DNA of 64,000 nt from Thermohalobaculum sp965263335. Lineage in GTDB: Bacteria > Pseudomonadota > Alphaproteobacteria > Rhodobacterales > Rhodobacteraceae. The stretch's first letter is position 1. Each line of letters begins with the position of its first letter. Shown piece after piece: positions 9,575-18,145 of this stretch. The translations under genes and the position numbers were made by a program. The notes under the pieces are model-generated. The model made no database searches. It saw only the letters and a program-made list of their open reading frames with translations, and was not told where the DNA came from. The stretch covers positions 4,464,001-4,528,000 of the forward strand of contig CBDHHE010000001.1 in NCBI GenBank assembly GCA_965263335.1. Reading direction: 5' to 3'.

Positions 9575-10075
9575 ATGTCCGACGCTCCCATTGTCCGCGA
9601 AGCAAACAGCGATGACGACGAACCGGTCGCCGGCCTCCTTGAGGCGGCCTTCGGTCGACCGGATGAAGCGCGACTGGTGACAGCACTCGCATCCGGTGGC
9701 GATCTTGCATGTGTTCATGTCGCTGAGTGGCAGACCCAAATCGTGGGTGTCTCGGTCCTCAGCGCGCTCAAGAGCCCGGGACGTGCGCTCGCGCTCGGCC
9801 CGCTTGCCGTGGCCGAGACCGCACGCAACCGGAGGATTGGCCACCGCTTGGGCACGGCCTCCCTCGACTGGGCGGAGAAAGAGGGTTGGCACGCCGTCTT
9901 CGTGCTTGGCAAACCCGCGACCTATCAGCGGATGGGCTTCTCGCAAGAGGCGGCGGCGCCTTTCGAAACCGTGTACCCTGCGGAGTTTATGCTTGCCCGA
10001 GAGCTCAAGCCTGGCGCTCTGGCGGAGGCCGATCAGAGGCTGCGCTATGCTCCGGCTTTCGCGACGTTGAGCTGA
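9575..10075 (+). CDS. GNAT-family N-acetyltransferase (YhbS-like)
   Basis: 166 aa. The start at 9575 follows CCAGAGG at a normal distance. The acetyl-CoA-binding motif of the GNAT fold is visible as LGPLAVAETARNRRIGHRLG (about residues 70-89), followed by a helix and the VLGKPATYQRMGF block typical of the YhbS/PA4866-like group, in which a Tyr near this position acts in catalysis. The substrate is not predictable. It lies 39 bp upstream of the PuuB-like oxidase on the same strand and may be co-transcribed; a shared role in amine metabolism is inference only. Confidence 0.8.
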   Translation: MSDAPIVREANSDDDEPVAGLLEAAFGRPDEARLVTALASGGDLACVHVAEWQTQIVGVSVLSALKSPGRALALGPLAVAETARNRRIGHRLGTASLDWAEKEGWHAVFVLGKPATYQRMGFSQEAAAPFETVYPAEFMLARELKPGALAEADQRLRYAPAFATLS

Positions 10076-10114
10076 GGGTATGCCGCAAACGGCCTCTTTG
10101 GGCAGTTCCCGGAT

Positions 10115-11404
10115 ATGACGGGATATCTCACCGCCAATGGAACACCCGGACGCCACGCACCAAGCCTGTATGCGGCGACTGCAGGCCCACTACCCGAGCA
10201 CCCGCCGCTCATGGGCCATGTCACGGCGGATGTCTGTGTGGTGGGCGGCGGTTTTGCCGGCCTCTCGGCGGCATTGCATCTGGCGGAACGAGGTCTCGAT
10301 GTGGCCCTGGTCGAGGCACACAGGGTCGGCTGGGGCGCATCGGGGCGCAATGGCGGACAGTTGGGGTCGGGACCGCGTGCGGACATCCGGCACATCGAAC
10401 GGATGGCGGATGCCGATGATGCCGCGAAGATCTGGGACATCGCGATGGCCGCGAACCGATTGGTCCGCGATCTGGTGGCAACGCACAACATCGATTGCGA
10501 GCTGACGGACGGCTACCTCGACTGCGGCAGCTCCGCCGAAGATGCAGAGGACCTTCACCGGTTCGCCGAGCACTGCACCCAGCGCTACGGCCATCCTTCG
10601 ATCCGCCCCGTCTCGCGATCTGAAATGGCCGACTTTCTGGGCACGGAGCACTATCACGGCGGTGCGCTTGACGGTGTTGCGGCGCATCTGCATCCACTGC
10701 GCCTTGCCCTGGGTCTTGCCCGTGTATGCGTTCGGTCCGGCGTTCGCATCTTCGAGCGAAGCCCGGTCATGCGGCTCACCCCGACGGGGCTGGAGACCTG
10801 TCGCGGCACGGTGCGGGCAGAGAGCCGCATTCTCGCCTGCAACGGATACATTGATGGGCTTGGAGCTAAGCCGGCGAAAGTGCTGCCTCTTAACGCCTTC
10901 ATTGCAGCAACCGAACCGCTGGGTGAGGTGCGGGCGCGTCAGATCATTCGTGACAATGTTGCCGCCTGCGACACGCTGAATGTTCTGAACTATTTCCGTC
11001 TGAGCGCAGATCACCGGATGATCTGGGGTGGGGGAGAGAGTGCGAAGCGCCGCTTCCCCGACAACATTGCCGGCGTGGTGCGGCCACGGATGCTAGCGGT
11101 TTTCCCGCAGCTGGAAGACGTGGCGATCGAGTATGCCTGGGGCGGTACGCTCGGGATAACAGCGACCCGCATGCCGGTGTTTCAGAGGACCGGGCCCCGA
11201 GTGCTGTCGATCGGCGGCTGGTCCGGCTCCGGCGTCCACATGGCGACCATGGGTGGTAAGATTGCAGCAGACCTGATCGCTGGTGAGAGCGCTGCGTGGG
11301 AAGTCCTGTCGCGCCAGCGGGCGCCCGCATTGCCATCCGAGCATCTTCGCGTGCCGCTGTTGTCAATGGCGCTCGCCTGGTACCGGCTGCGCGATCGGCT
11401 CTAG
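10115..11404 (+). CDS. FAD-dependent oxidoreductase, gamma-glutamylputrescine oxidase-like
   Basis: 429 aa, normal for PuuB/OrdL-type DAO-family flavoenzymes. The FAD dinucleotide motif is VCVVGGGFAGLSAALHL (about residues 39-55), preceded by the typical ~35-residue lead; GWGASGRNGGQLGSG follows, where PuuB relatives contact the flavin. Near the C-terminus, RVLSIGGWSGSGVHMATMGG closes the FAD site. The family oxidises secondary amines such as gamma-glutamylputrescine or sarcosine-like compounds. No puuA, puuC or puuD is adjacent, so polyamine catabolism is only a possibility. No clear ribosome site precedes the ATG. Confidence 0.8.
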   Translation: MTGYLTANGTPGRHAPSLYAATAGPLPEHPPLMGHVTADVCVVGGGFAGLSAALHLAERGLDVALVEAHRVGWGASGRNGGQLGSGPRADIRHIERMADADDAAKIWDIAMAANRLVRDLVATHNIDCELTDGYLDCGSSAEDAEDLHRFAEHCTQRYGHPSIRPVSRSEMADFLGTEHYHGGALDGVAAHLHPLRLALGLARVCVRSGVRIFERSPVMRLTPTGLETCRGTVRAESRILACNGYIDGLGAKPAKVLPLNAFIAATEPLGEVRARQIIRDNVAACDTLNVLNYFRLSADHRMIWGGGESAKRRFPDNIAGVVRPRMLAVFPQLEDVAIEYAWGGTLGITATRMPVFQRTGPRVLSIGGWSGSGVHMATMGGKIAADLIAGESAAWEVLSRQRAPALPSEHLRVPLLSMALAWYRLRDRL

Positions 11405-11486
11405 ATCACATTTGCACCAATGCCCCTCCCGCTGGAGGGCGCATGACTGGCCACGCCTCATTGGCTCCAGCATGCTCGCGAGGAGA

Positions 11487-11846
11487 CTACTCGAGAGATA
11501 CCTTGACCTGTGCGCCGCCCCAGCCATGGACGCTGTCGTGGGACTCGACCGTCACCGTGTCGATCCCATCGGGTACGACCACGCCGGAGAGCGAGCGCGT
11601 GAAGGGTTGTTCATTGACGTGCGGATGATAGAGCGTCCGCGTGCCGTAAACGGTGCCGTCTGGGCCAACCACGCGCCACGCGTCCGCATAGTGCTCCCAT
11701 CCCTCATCCGCGTGCTGGACCGTGACGTCAAAGCGCCAGCCATCGCCGGACTTGGTGGCCTTTGCCTCGATCACGTCTGCAGGACCCGCCAAAGCGTTGC
11801 CCGCGAGGGCCGCAATCAGCAACGCTGCTGAGCTTCGCGCAATCAT
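11487..11846 (-). CDS. Small exported protein of unknown function
   Basis: 119 aa with a good signal peptide (IARSSAALLIAALAGNALAG, cleavage about residue 20) and a strong GGAGGGT six bases before the ATG. The mature part (~100 aa) has an alternating beta pattern and motifs WEHYADAWRVV and TLYHPHVNEQPFTRS, recalling small periplasmic proteins that are widespread but uncharacterised in Rhodobacterales. It has no Cys and no lipobox. It is transcribed towards the oxidase gene and stands alone. I cannot assign a function. Confidence 0.65.
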   Translation of the reverse strand: MIARSSAALLIAALAGNALAGPADVIEAKATKSGDGWRFDVTVQHADEGWEHYADAWRVVGPDGTVYGTRTLYHPHVNEQPFTRSLSGVVVPDGIDTVTVESHDSVHGWGGAQVKVSLE

Positions 11847-11942
11847 GTCGTGACCCTCCTGAGGTCTACAGCTTGGTTAACCCGACCTTAACCTCGGTCC
11901 CGCAGGTCTTGACAACCCGAAAACAGCGAGGCTCGCACTGCT

Positions 11943-13439
11943 GTGATCACGCGCTCGCACACCGTTACGTTCCTCGGCGTCGAGGCAAAGCTGGTTGAAG
12001 TCGAGTGCGCTCTTGCGCCGGGCCTGCCAGCATTCAATCTTGTCGGGCTGCCCGACAAGGCCGTCTCGGAATCGAAAGAGCGCGTGCGTTCCGCACTGAA
12101 TGCAATCGGGCTTGCGCTACCGCCGCAGCGCATCACCATCAACCTATCGCCGGCCGATCTTCCCAAGGCGGGCTCGCACTATGATCTGCCGATCGCGCTT
12201 GCGCTGATGGCGGCGCTCGATCTGATCCCGGCCGAAGAAGTGGACGGTCACGTCGCGATGGGTGAGCTTTCGCTCGATGGCTCGCTTCGGCCGGTGGGTG
12301 GCGTACTGCCAGCGGCAGTTGCCGCAGCGGCGGCCGACAAGGGGTTGATTTGTCCCGAGGCATGCGGCTGCGAGGCTGCCTGGGTTGGGGCCGCCGAGAT
12401 CGTCGCACCGGCAAGCCTGATCGCGCTCGTGAACCATTTTGCCGGTCACGCCCCTCTGATGAGCCCTGAACCGGGACCGGTCTCGGTCCGTCGCAACGCT
12501 GCCGATCTGGTCGACATCAAGGGACAGGAGACAGCACGACGGGCACTGGAAGTCGCGGCTGCGGGCAACCATCACATCCTGATGATCGGCGAACCCGGTG
12601 CGGGCAAGTCCATGCTTGCGCGCAGGCTTACCGGGATCATGCCACGGCTGACGCCGGAAGAAGCGCTCGAGACATCGATGATCCGCTCGCTCGCGGATGT
12701 CACCACCGACGGATCGATCTGCCGCGAGAGGCCCTACCGCGATCCGCATCATTCCGCCTCGATGGCGGCGATGATCGGTGGCGGCAAGAATGCGAAGCCC
12801 GGCGAGATCAGCCTCGCTCATCGCGGTGTGCTGTTCCTGGACGAACTGCCGGAGTTCTCACGACAGGTGCTGGAAGCGCTCAGGCAACCGATCGAGACGG
12901 GTGAGGCGATCGTGGCGCGGGCGACCGCACATGTGACCTATCCGGCGCGCTTCCTCCTCGCTGCCGCCATGAACCCGTGCCGATGCGGATTTCTGGCAGA
13001 TGCCTCGCGGGCATGTTCGCGCGCGCCACGCTGCGGCGCCGACTACCAGAGCCGTATCTCCGGGCCGCTGATGGATCGCTTCGACATCCGCATCGAAGTC
13101 CCCCCGGTTTCGGCTGACGTGATGGCGCTGCCCAAGCATGGCGAGAGCTCGGCCGCAGTCGGACGCCGGGTTGGCGAAGCGCGTCACGCGCAATTGGATC
13201 GCGATCCTGCTGCGAGATGCACCAATGCCGAGCTCGAGGGTGAGCTGCTGGAGCGTGTCGCCTCCCCGGACGACCCCGGCCGTCAGTTCCTGCAAGCCGC
13301 TGCCGAACGCTTCCGGTTCACCGCGCGCGGCTACCACCGGGTGTTGCGCTTGGCCCGTACGCTTGCCGATCTCGAAGGTTCGACAGCCGTGCGAAAGGTC
13401 CACGTGGCCGAAGCCGTGAGCTACCGCCGTCTGGGCTAA
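11943..13439 (+). CDS. YifB/ComM-family Mg-chelatase-like AAA+ ATPase
   Basis: 498 aa, starting with GTG. Residues ~1-170 form the Lon-protease-like N-domain (FNLVGLPDKAVSESKERVRSAL, LSPADLPKAG). The AAA+ core follows: Walker A GEPGAGKSMLARR near residue 216, Walker B VLFLDELPEF near 300, then the MNPCRCG block with Cys residues and the Mg-chelatase C-terminal region. In naturally transformable bacteria ComM is a helicase that helps integrate incoming DNA. Whether this organism is competent is not shown here. The gene is monocistronic, with a 96-bp upstream gap shared with a divergent gene. Confidence 0.92.
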   Translation: MITRSHTVTFLGVEAKLVEVECALAPGLPAFNLVGLPDKAVSESKERVRSALNAIGLALPPQRITINLSPADLPKAGSHYDLPIALALMAALDLIPAEEVDGHVAMGELSLDGSLRPVGGVLPAAVAAAAADKGLICPEACGCEAAWVGAAEIVAPASLIALVNHFAGHAPLMSPEPGPVSVRRNAADLVDIKGQETARRALEVAAAGNHHILMIGEPGAGKSMLARRLTGIMPRLTPEEALETSMIRSLADVTTDGSICRERPYRDPHHSASMAAMIGGGKNAKPGEISLAHRGVLFLDELPEFSRQVLEALRQPIETGEAIVARATAHVTYPARFLLAAAMNPCRCGFLADASRACSRAPRCGADYQSRISGPLMDRFDIRIEVPPVSADVMALPKHGESSAAVGRRVGEARHAQLDRDPAARCTNAELEGELLERVASPDDPGRQFLQAAAERFRFTARGYHRVLRLARTLADLEGSTAVRKVHVAEAVSYRRLG

Positions 13440-13586
13440 GCCCTTTTCCAAAGTGTGACAATCCTCACCGCCTGAACCGTCGGGACGATGCTGCAATGCG
13501 CACCGCGGCCCGGCGGGCGCGGATTGTTTGGTGAATTCAAGTGATGGGTGCCAATCCGGCCCGATCTGCAATGGAAAGGAATTTCA

Positions 13587-14402
13587 ATGGCTTTGCAGCA
13601 GGAAGAGGTCTTTCCACTTGACGACTTTCTCGATGATGCCGGTGGTGTGGCATTAGGGGCTGGTGCGGCGCTCGGCGGTGCCGGCATGGTCACCGGCGCA
13701 ACCACGGGGTGGACCGGTATTGGCGGAATCGCAGGCGCCGCGATGGCCGGAGCCGGGGCCGGGTTGGCGGCCGCGGGCGCCGGGTTCAAGGGCGCGGGTT
13801 TCGTGGTGCGATACATCTTTGCCGATCCGCCGCGGTCAAACTACCGGACGCCGGCATATTGCGGCACTGCGAGCATCGCCGAGCTCGACGAAATGGCCTA
13901 TGCGATGTGCGGCGGTGCGATCGACCCTGACTGTTCGGTCGGCGTCGCGGCCGCCGATGCGATGCTGGTTGCCACGGCAAATCACCTGGCCGCGATCGAA
14001 TACCGCGAAGGGGCACGGATTGACGGCTCCGAGGCGCATGTGAAGAGATTCGATGCCGACGTTTCCACCACCTCGCGCGTGATGGCGGAAGCCCTGCGCT
14101 CGGGCACGCGCCATGTGTTTGGCATGCATACCCGTGTGCGCTCCAAGCTCGAGGTGGCCGGAGTCACGCTGGGCGATCTTCAGCGTGTGATCGATGAAAA
14201 CCCGGAGACCGTTTCTTCTGCGATGGCCGGGATGCAACTGGTCTGGGCGGACCACCTGAGGCGGCGCTGCTCGGATCTGCCCTGGCTCGATGCGTTGAAG
14301 GTCGGCGGCCGGGTGCGAACCAACGGTGTCGCGGACTTGTTTGCAGATCAGAGCGACACGCTCCGGCGAATCGATGCCGCAGCCGACTCCATGGTTCGGT
14401 GA
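13587..14402 (+). CDS. Glycine-zipper protein of unknown function
   Basis: 271 aa. The start at 13587 is favoured by GGAAAGGA six bases upstream; an in-frame codon at 13548 would add 13 residues. After an acidic lead (EEVFPLDDFLDD), residues ~17-75 are a Gly/Ala-rich hydrophobic stretch with small residues every third or fourth position, as in glycine-zipper membrane hairpins. The remaining ~190 residues are soluble-looking, helical and contain several Cys. There is no signal peptide. Glycine zippers occur in pore-forming toxins, Tim17-like and outer membrane proteins, but nothing else in the gene or its neighbours decides between these. I do not recognise the family. Confidence 0.55.
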   Translation: MALQQEEVFPLDDFLDDAGGVALGAGAALGGAGMVTGATTGWTGIGGIAGAAMAGAGAGLAAAGAGFKGAGFVVRYIFADPPRSNYRTPAYCGTASIAELDEMAYAMCGGAIDPDCSVGVAAADAMLVATANHLAAIEYREGARIDGSEAHVKRFDADVSTTSRVMAEALRSGTRHVFGMHTRVRSKLEVAGVTLGDLQRVIDENPETVSSAMAGMQLVWADHLRRRCSDLPWLDALKVGGRVRTNGVADLFADQSDTLRRIDAAADSMVR

Positions 14403-14595
14403 TCTCTGGCGCCCCGGTGGCACCCAGGGGCTTCAGCGGGGCAGAGCGGCGCTTCGCGCCGGCCTGGCACACGCGGGAAACGCACAACGATCTCCATCGG
14501 GGTCGCCATCTCTGCCCGCATACTCTTTCCAGCACGTCCAAGTTCGGGTACACGGCCCCGTCCCGAGCCGGGGACTGACCACAAGGAATGGAGAG

Positions 14596-15618
14596 ATGGG
14601 TTACCGAGTCGCCGTCGCGGGCGCCACCGGAAACGTGGGCCGCGAAATGCTGAACATCCTGGCCGAGCGGGAGTTTCCCGCAGACGAGGTCATCGCACTT
14701 GCCTCGCGCAGGTCTTTGGGAACGGAATGCGGATTTGGCGACAAGACATTGAAGACGAAGGACATCGACACGTTCGAGTTCGAGGGCACGGACATCGCAC
14801 TCTTCGCCATCGGGTCGGGGCCCACGAAAACATACGCACCACGTGCGGCAAAAGCCGGTTGCGTGGTGATCGACAATTCCTCGCTGTACCGCTACGAGCC
14901 CGACATTCCGCTCATCGTGCCGGAGGTCAATCCGGACGAGATCGAAAAGTTCAGCCGACGCAACATCATTGCCAACCCAAACTGCTCCACCGCGCAGATG
15001 GTGGTGGCACTGAAACCGCTCCACGACCGGGCGCCGATCAAGCGGGTGGTGGTCTCGACCTACCAGTCGACCTCGGGCGCTGGAAAGGACGGGATGGATG
15101 AGCTCTGGAATCAGACCAAGGGGCTTTTCGTTCCGGGTCAGGAGGTTAAGCCCGAGAAGTTCCAGAAACAGATCGCGTTCAACGTCATCCCGCAGATTGA
15201 CGTCTTCATGGATGACGGGTCGTGCAAGGAAGAATGGAAGATGGTGGTCGAGACGAAGAAAATCGTCGACCCCAAGATCAAGGTCCACGCAACATGTGTC
15301 CGCGTGCCCACCTTCGTCGGCCATGCAGAGTCAGTTAACATCGAGTTCGAAGAACCGTTGCCTGCAGAAGAGGCCCGCGAGATCCTGCGCACCGCGCCAG
15401 GCATCGTTGTGGTCGATGAGCGCACCGATGGAGGCTATGTCACGCCAGTCGAGTGTGTGGGCGAGTATGCGACATACATCAGTCGCTTACGGGATGATCC
15501 TACGGTGGACAATGCAATCTCGCTTTGGTGTGTCTCGGACAATCTGCGCAAGGGCGCGGCGCTGAACGCCGTGCAGATTGCCGAGCTTCTGGGGCGTCGC
15601 TGCCTGAAGAAGGGCTGA
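14596..15618 (+). CDS. asd: Aspartate-semialdehyde dehydrogenase
   Basis: 340 aa. The start at 14596 follows AAGGAATGGAGAG, and the product then opens with the NADP-binding AVAGATGNVGREML. The catalytic Cys is in NPNCSTAQM (about C130); the substrate-binding STYQSTSGAGKDGMDEL and the His-containing RVPTFVGHAESV blocks are present. The enzyme reduces aspartyl phosphate to aspartate semialdehyde, the branch point to lysine/diaminopimelate, methionine and threonine. dapB, the next lysine-branch reductase, is 20 kb away in the same window. The longer open frame back to 14326 overlaps the preceding gene and is not coding there. Confidence 0.95.
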   Translation: MGYRVAVAGATGNVGREMLNILAEREFPADEVIALASRRSLGTECGFGDKTLKTKDIDTFEFEGTDIALFAIGSGPTKTYAPRAAKAGCVVIDNSSLYRYEPDIPLIVPEVNPDEIEKFSRRNIIANPNCSTAQMVVALKPLHDRAPIKRVVVSTYQSTSGAGKDGMDELWNQTKGLFVPGQEVKPEKFQKQIAFNVIPQIDVFMDDGSCKEEWKMVVETKKIVDPKIKVHATCVRVPTFVGHAESVNIEFEEPLPAEEAREILRTAPGIVVVDERTDGGYVTPVECVGEYATYISRLRDDPTVDNAISLWCVSDNLRKGAALNAVQIAELLGRRCLKKG

Positions 15619-15635
15619 TAACGCCCAAGGGTGTA

Positions 15636-16280
15636 TCAGAAAATCCAGTAGCGAAAAAGCGCGCCCGCGATCAGTACGGAGACGCCGAGCACCGGCAAAG
15701 CGACCCAGCTCGGCGTCATCTTGGGCTGGGTCGTCGCCTCCTCAACGCTCGTCCGGCCGGTAACCATTGGCCTGACAAGGTTTTGACGTTTGCGCACGGC
15801 GTAGAACAGGATCGCGCACAGATGCAGGGCGATCAGGGCATAAACGATGTTTGAGAGAAGGTGGTGGCGCGCCGTCATGGTGTCCGACGTGGATTTGCCG
15901 ATTGCGCCTGACCATGGTCCGTCGAACAGCACGTCGTCATTGGCGACCAGCCCCGTTCCGATCTGCACCGCAAAGAGCACAAGCATCGCAATCACCGACA
16001 GTGCGCCGAGCGGGTTGTGACCCAGGCGTGCCGCGCCGCGTCCGCTGAGATAAGCTATGACTGCGCCGGGGCCTTTCACGAATTCGGCGAACCGCGAAGG
16101 TGCGGAGCCGACGACACCCCAGATCAACCGGAAGATCAGCAATGCGCAGGCAGCGAACGCAAAGCTCTCGTGGCGCTCCATTTCCTCGATCTGGACGGAG
16201 ATGATGGCACCGGCCACCGAAAAGGCGAACGCCCAGTGAAAGAGCCGCGTTGGCAAATCCCAGACCGTCACCGTGCGCAT
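15636..16280 (-). CDS. Cytochrome b561-type membrane protein
   Basis: 214 aa with four to five membrane segments. The N-terminal VWDLPTRLFHWAFAFSV carries the first haem-ligand His seen in bacterial cytochrome b/b6 (Ni,Fe-hydrogenase cytochrome b-like) proteins; GHNPLGALSVIAML, ARHHLLSNIVYALIALHLCAILFY supply the others. Such proteins pass electrons from quinol to a periplasmic partner, commonly a soluble cytochrome c. No cytochrome c gene is adjacent. Start: ATG at 16280, with GAGGGTG upstream; a GTG at 16295 would add five residues. It converges on asd with a 17-bp gap. Confidence 0.82.
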   Translation of the reverse strand: MRTVTVWDLPTRLFHWAFAFSVAGAIISVQIEEMERHESFAFAACALLIFRLIWGVVGSAPSRFAEFVKGPGAVIAYLSGRGAARLGHNPLGALSVIAMLVLFAVQIGTGLVANDDVLFDGPWSGAIGKSTSDTMTARHHLLSNIVYALIALHLCAILFYAVRKRQNLVRPMVTGRTSVEEATTQPKMTPSWVALPVLGVSVLIAGALFRYWIF

Positions 16281-16690
16281 TGGCGTCACCCTCACATTGG
16301 TGCGATTCCCCGCGCGGGAGTATGGACGTGAAGTCCCTGCGTGGCGATATGAAACCAGGGAATATGAAGTGTGAGCAGGCTGGGCATTCTGGCCTTGGTC
16401 ACAAGGTGTACGGTGCCGGGGTTCCGCAGCGAGCCAAATCCGGCCTCAAGCGCGAGCGCCACCCGGACTGCGGCTCCGTCGCAGAGGGTCACGGTGGCGC
16501 GCTCACAGCCCGGGCACGGATATCGGGTCGGGGGCTGATGACGCTGGTTCGGTGTTTGATCAGACAGCTCGGGAGAGGGTCGGTTCGCGACGCTGTCCCG
16601 GCATCCACGTGCGTTGGTGCATCTCGGCGGCAGAGGAACTGGCTCGATCGATCCCGCTTGTCGATGCCTGCGTTGGCTGCTCGGTTGTGC
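16281..16690. other. 410-bp stretch with no convincing gene
   Basis: Between the divergently placed cytochrome b start and the SbtB stop. Several short frames cross it, but none has a ribosome site, family motif or consistent codon bias, and the long plus-strand frame running into 17533 is antisense to SbtA/SbtB. The first ~100 bp should hold the cytochrome b promoter. I see no strong hairpin or repeat. Confidence 0.5.
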
Positions 16691-17005
16691 TCAGAAGCGC
16701 TCGTCGCGGACCACTTCGCAATCACTGATCGCGATGATCCCGATCTGCCTGCTGACCAGCGAATACAGCCGGTCGAACAGCGGTGCGAGCCGCGCATCGT
16801 CGATGATCATGATGAGGGCGACCATCCTGCCCGCATCGCCGACCTGGCCCTCGCGGGACCAGATGCGCCCCGAGTCACCGCTGCCTGCCAATGCTGGCAG
16901 AACCGTATAGCCCGAGACCTCGTGATCCTGCAGAAAGCGCAAAACCCGATTGAGGGCAGGCGCTTCGACGATGATTTCGACACGCTTCTTCCGATAGGTC
17001 TGCAT
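16691..17005 (-). CDS. sbtB: SbtB-like P-II family regulator of bicarbonate transport
   Basis: 104 aa with the P-II fold order: strand RVEIIVEAPALNRVLRFL, variable T-loop region (GSGDSGRIWSREGQVG), strand MVALIMIID, helix LAPLFDRLYSLVSRQ, strand GIIAISDCEVVR. In cyanobacteria SbtB is a trimer that binds cAMP/AMP/ADP/ATP and closes the partner transporter SbtA. Here it starts 3 bp after the sbtA stop, so the pair is almost certainly co-translated. The C-terminus ends soon after a single Cys, so the two-Cys redox R-loop of some cyanobacterial SbtB is absent. Assignment rests on the fold plus the neighbour. Confidence 0.8.
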   Translation of the reverse strand: MQTYRKKRVEIIVEAPALNRVLRFLQDHEVSGYTVLPALAGSGDSGRIWSREGQVGDAGRMVALIMIIDDARLAPLFDRLYSLVSRQIGIIAISDCEVVRDERF

Positions 17006-17008
17006 GGC

Positions 17009-17995
17009 TCAACCTCCAATGAGCGCATTCGCCAGCGCGATGTAGAGCGGGATCCCGATCACCAGATTGAACGGGAACGTCACCCCGAGCGACAAGGTCA
17101 GATAGATCGACGGATTGGCTTCGGGCAAGGCCACGCGCATGGCGGCCGGCACGGCGATGTAGGAGGCCGAGGCGGAGAGCGTGGCGAGCAGAGCAACCCC
17201 GCCCGGGCTCAGCCCGATCAGCGCCCCTGTAAGCCCACCGAGTGCGCCGCCGACCACGGGCATCACGAGGCCAAATCCGACCAGTGGCGGTGTGAGGTTG
17301 TGCGCGCTGTTGCGCATGCCCCGGCCGGCAACAAGACCCATGTCGAGCAGGAAGAGGCAAAGCACGCCCTTGAATGGATCGCTGATCAGGCCCGAGACTT
17401 CGGCCAAACCGGCGGGTCCTGTGACCCAGCCGATAACGAATGCGCCCGTGAGCATCACGATCGAGCCGTTCAGCGCAATCTCCCGCATCAGCCCGCCCTC
17501 GGCCTCGGTTGTCGGGCGTTCGGCAATCACTGAGCGCGCGAGCCAGAGTGCCACCAGGATTGCGGGCGTCTCCATGATCGCGGCCACGGCAACCATGTAG
17601 CCTTCGTGCTCAAGCCCGCGGCTCGTCAACGCGGAGGTGGCGGCGACGAACGTCACGATCGAGATCGAGCCATAGTGCGCTGCCACGGCGGCGGCATCGA
17701 CGAGGCTCAGCCGCGTGATGGCCCTCAATGCGGTGAATGCGATGTAGGGGATCAGCGCGGACAGGATCGCTCCGGCAACGAGCGTCAGGCCGAGCGTGAC
17801 GTCAATGCCGTGTTCGGCCACGCCCGCCCCGCCCTTGAAGCCGATTGCGAACAGCAGGTAGAGCGAAAGGGTCTTCGCCGCTGCCTCGGGAAACGAGAGG
17901 TCCGAGCGTGCAAGCGCCGCAGCGAAGCCGAGCGCGAAGAACAAGACCATCGGAGAGATCAGGTTCGCCCCGGCAAGCGCAAAGATGTCGGACAT
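17009..17995 (-). CDS. sbtA: Sodium-dependent bicarbonate transporter SbtA family
   Basis: 328 aa, about ten hydrophobic segments in two inverted halves: LISPMVLFFALGFAAALARSD opens the first, and EIALNGSIVMLTGAFVIGW the second. Signature blocks include YLLFAIGFKGG, AAHYGSISIVTFVAA and LLDMGLVAGRGM, all typical of SbtA. SbtA takes up bicarbonate with Na+ across the inner membrane. No carboxysome or RuBisCO genes are in the window; in this metabolic background, bicarbonate could serve carboxylases such as those of the ethylmalonyl-CoA pathway (inference). First gene of a two-gene unit with sbtB. Confidence 0.88.
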   Translation of the reverse strand: MSDIFALAGANLISPMVLFFALGFAAALARSDLSFPEAAAKTLSLYLLFAIGFKGGAGVAEHGIDVTLGLTLVAGAILSALIPYIAFTALRAITRLSLVDAAAVAAHYGSISIVTFVAATSALTSRGLEHEGYMVAVAAIMETPAILVALWLARSVIAERPTTEAEGGLMREIALNGSIVMLTGAFVIGWVTGPAGLAEVSGLISDPFKGVLCLFLLDMGLVAGRGMRNSAHNLTPPLVGFGLVMPVVGGALGGLTGALIGLSPGGVALLATLSASASYIAVPAAMRVALPEANPSIYLTLSLGVTFPFNLVIGIPLYIALANALIGG

Positions 17996-18145
17996 GGTGC
18001 CTTACTTTTGATGTTGGAGGACAGAAATGGTGTCACCCGCCGCACTTCAAGTGGCGCGCACGTGCAAACGCAAAGTGTCGCAGGACCGATTGCCGTGGCG
18101 TCTCGACTGGCATAGAGGTCCTGCGATGGACAGGGAGGACACGGC

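Noticed and set aside
16250..17533. 427-codon plus-strand frame
   Set aside because: Most of it is antisense to sbtB and sbtA; its first part has no ribosome site or motif.
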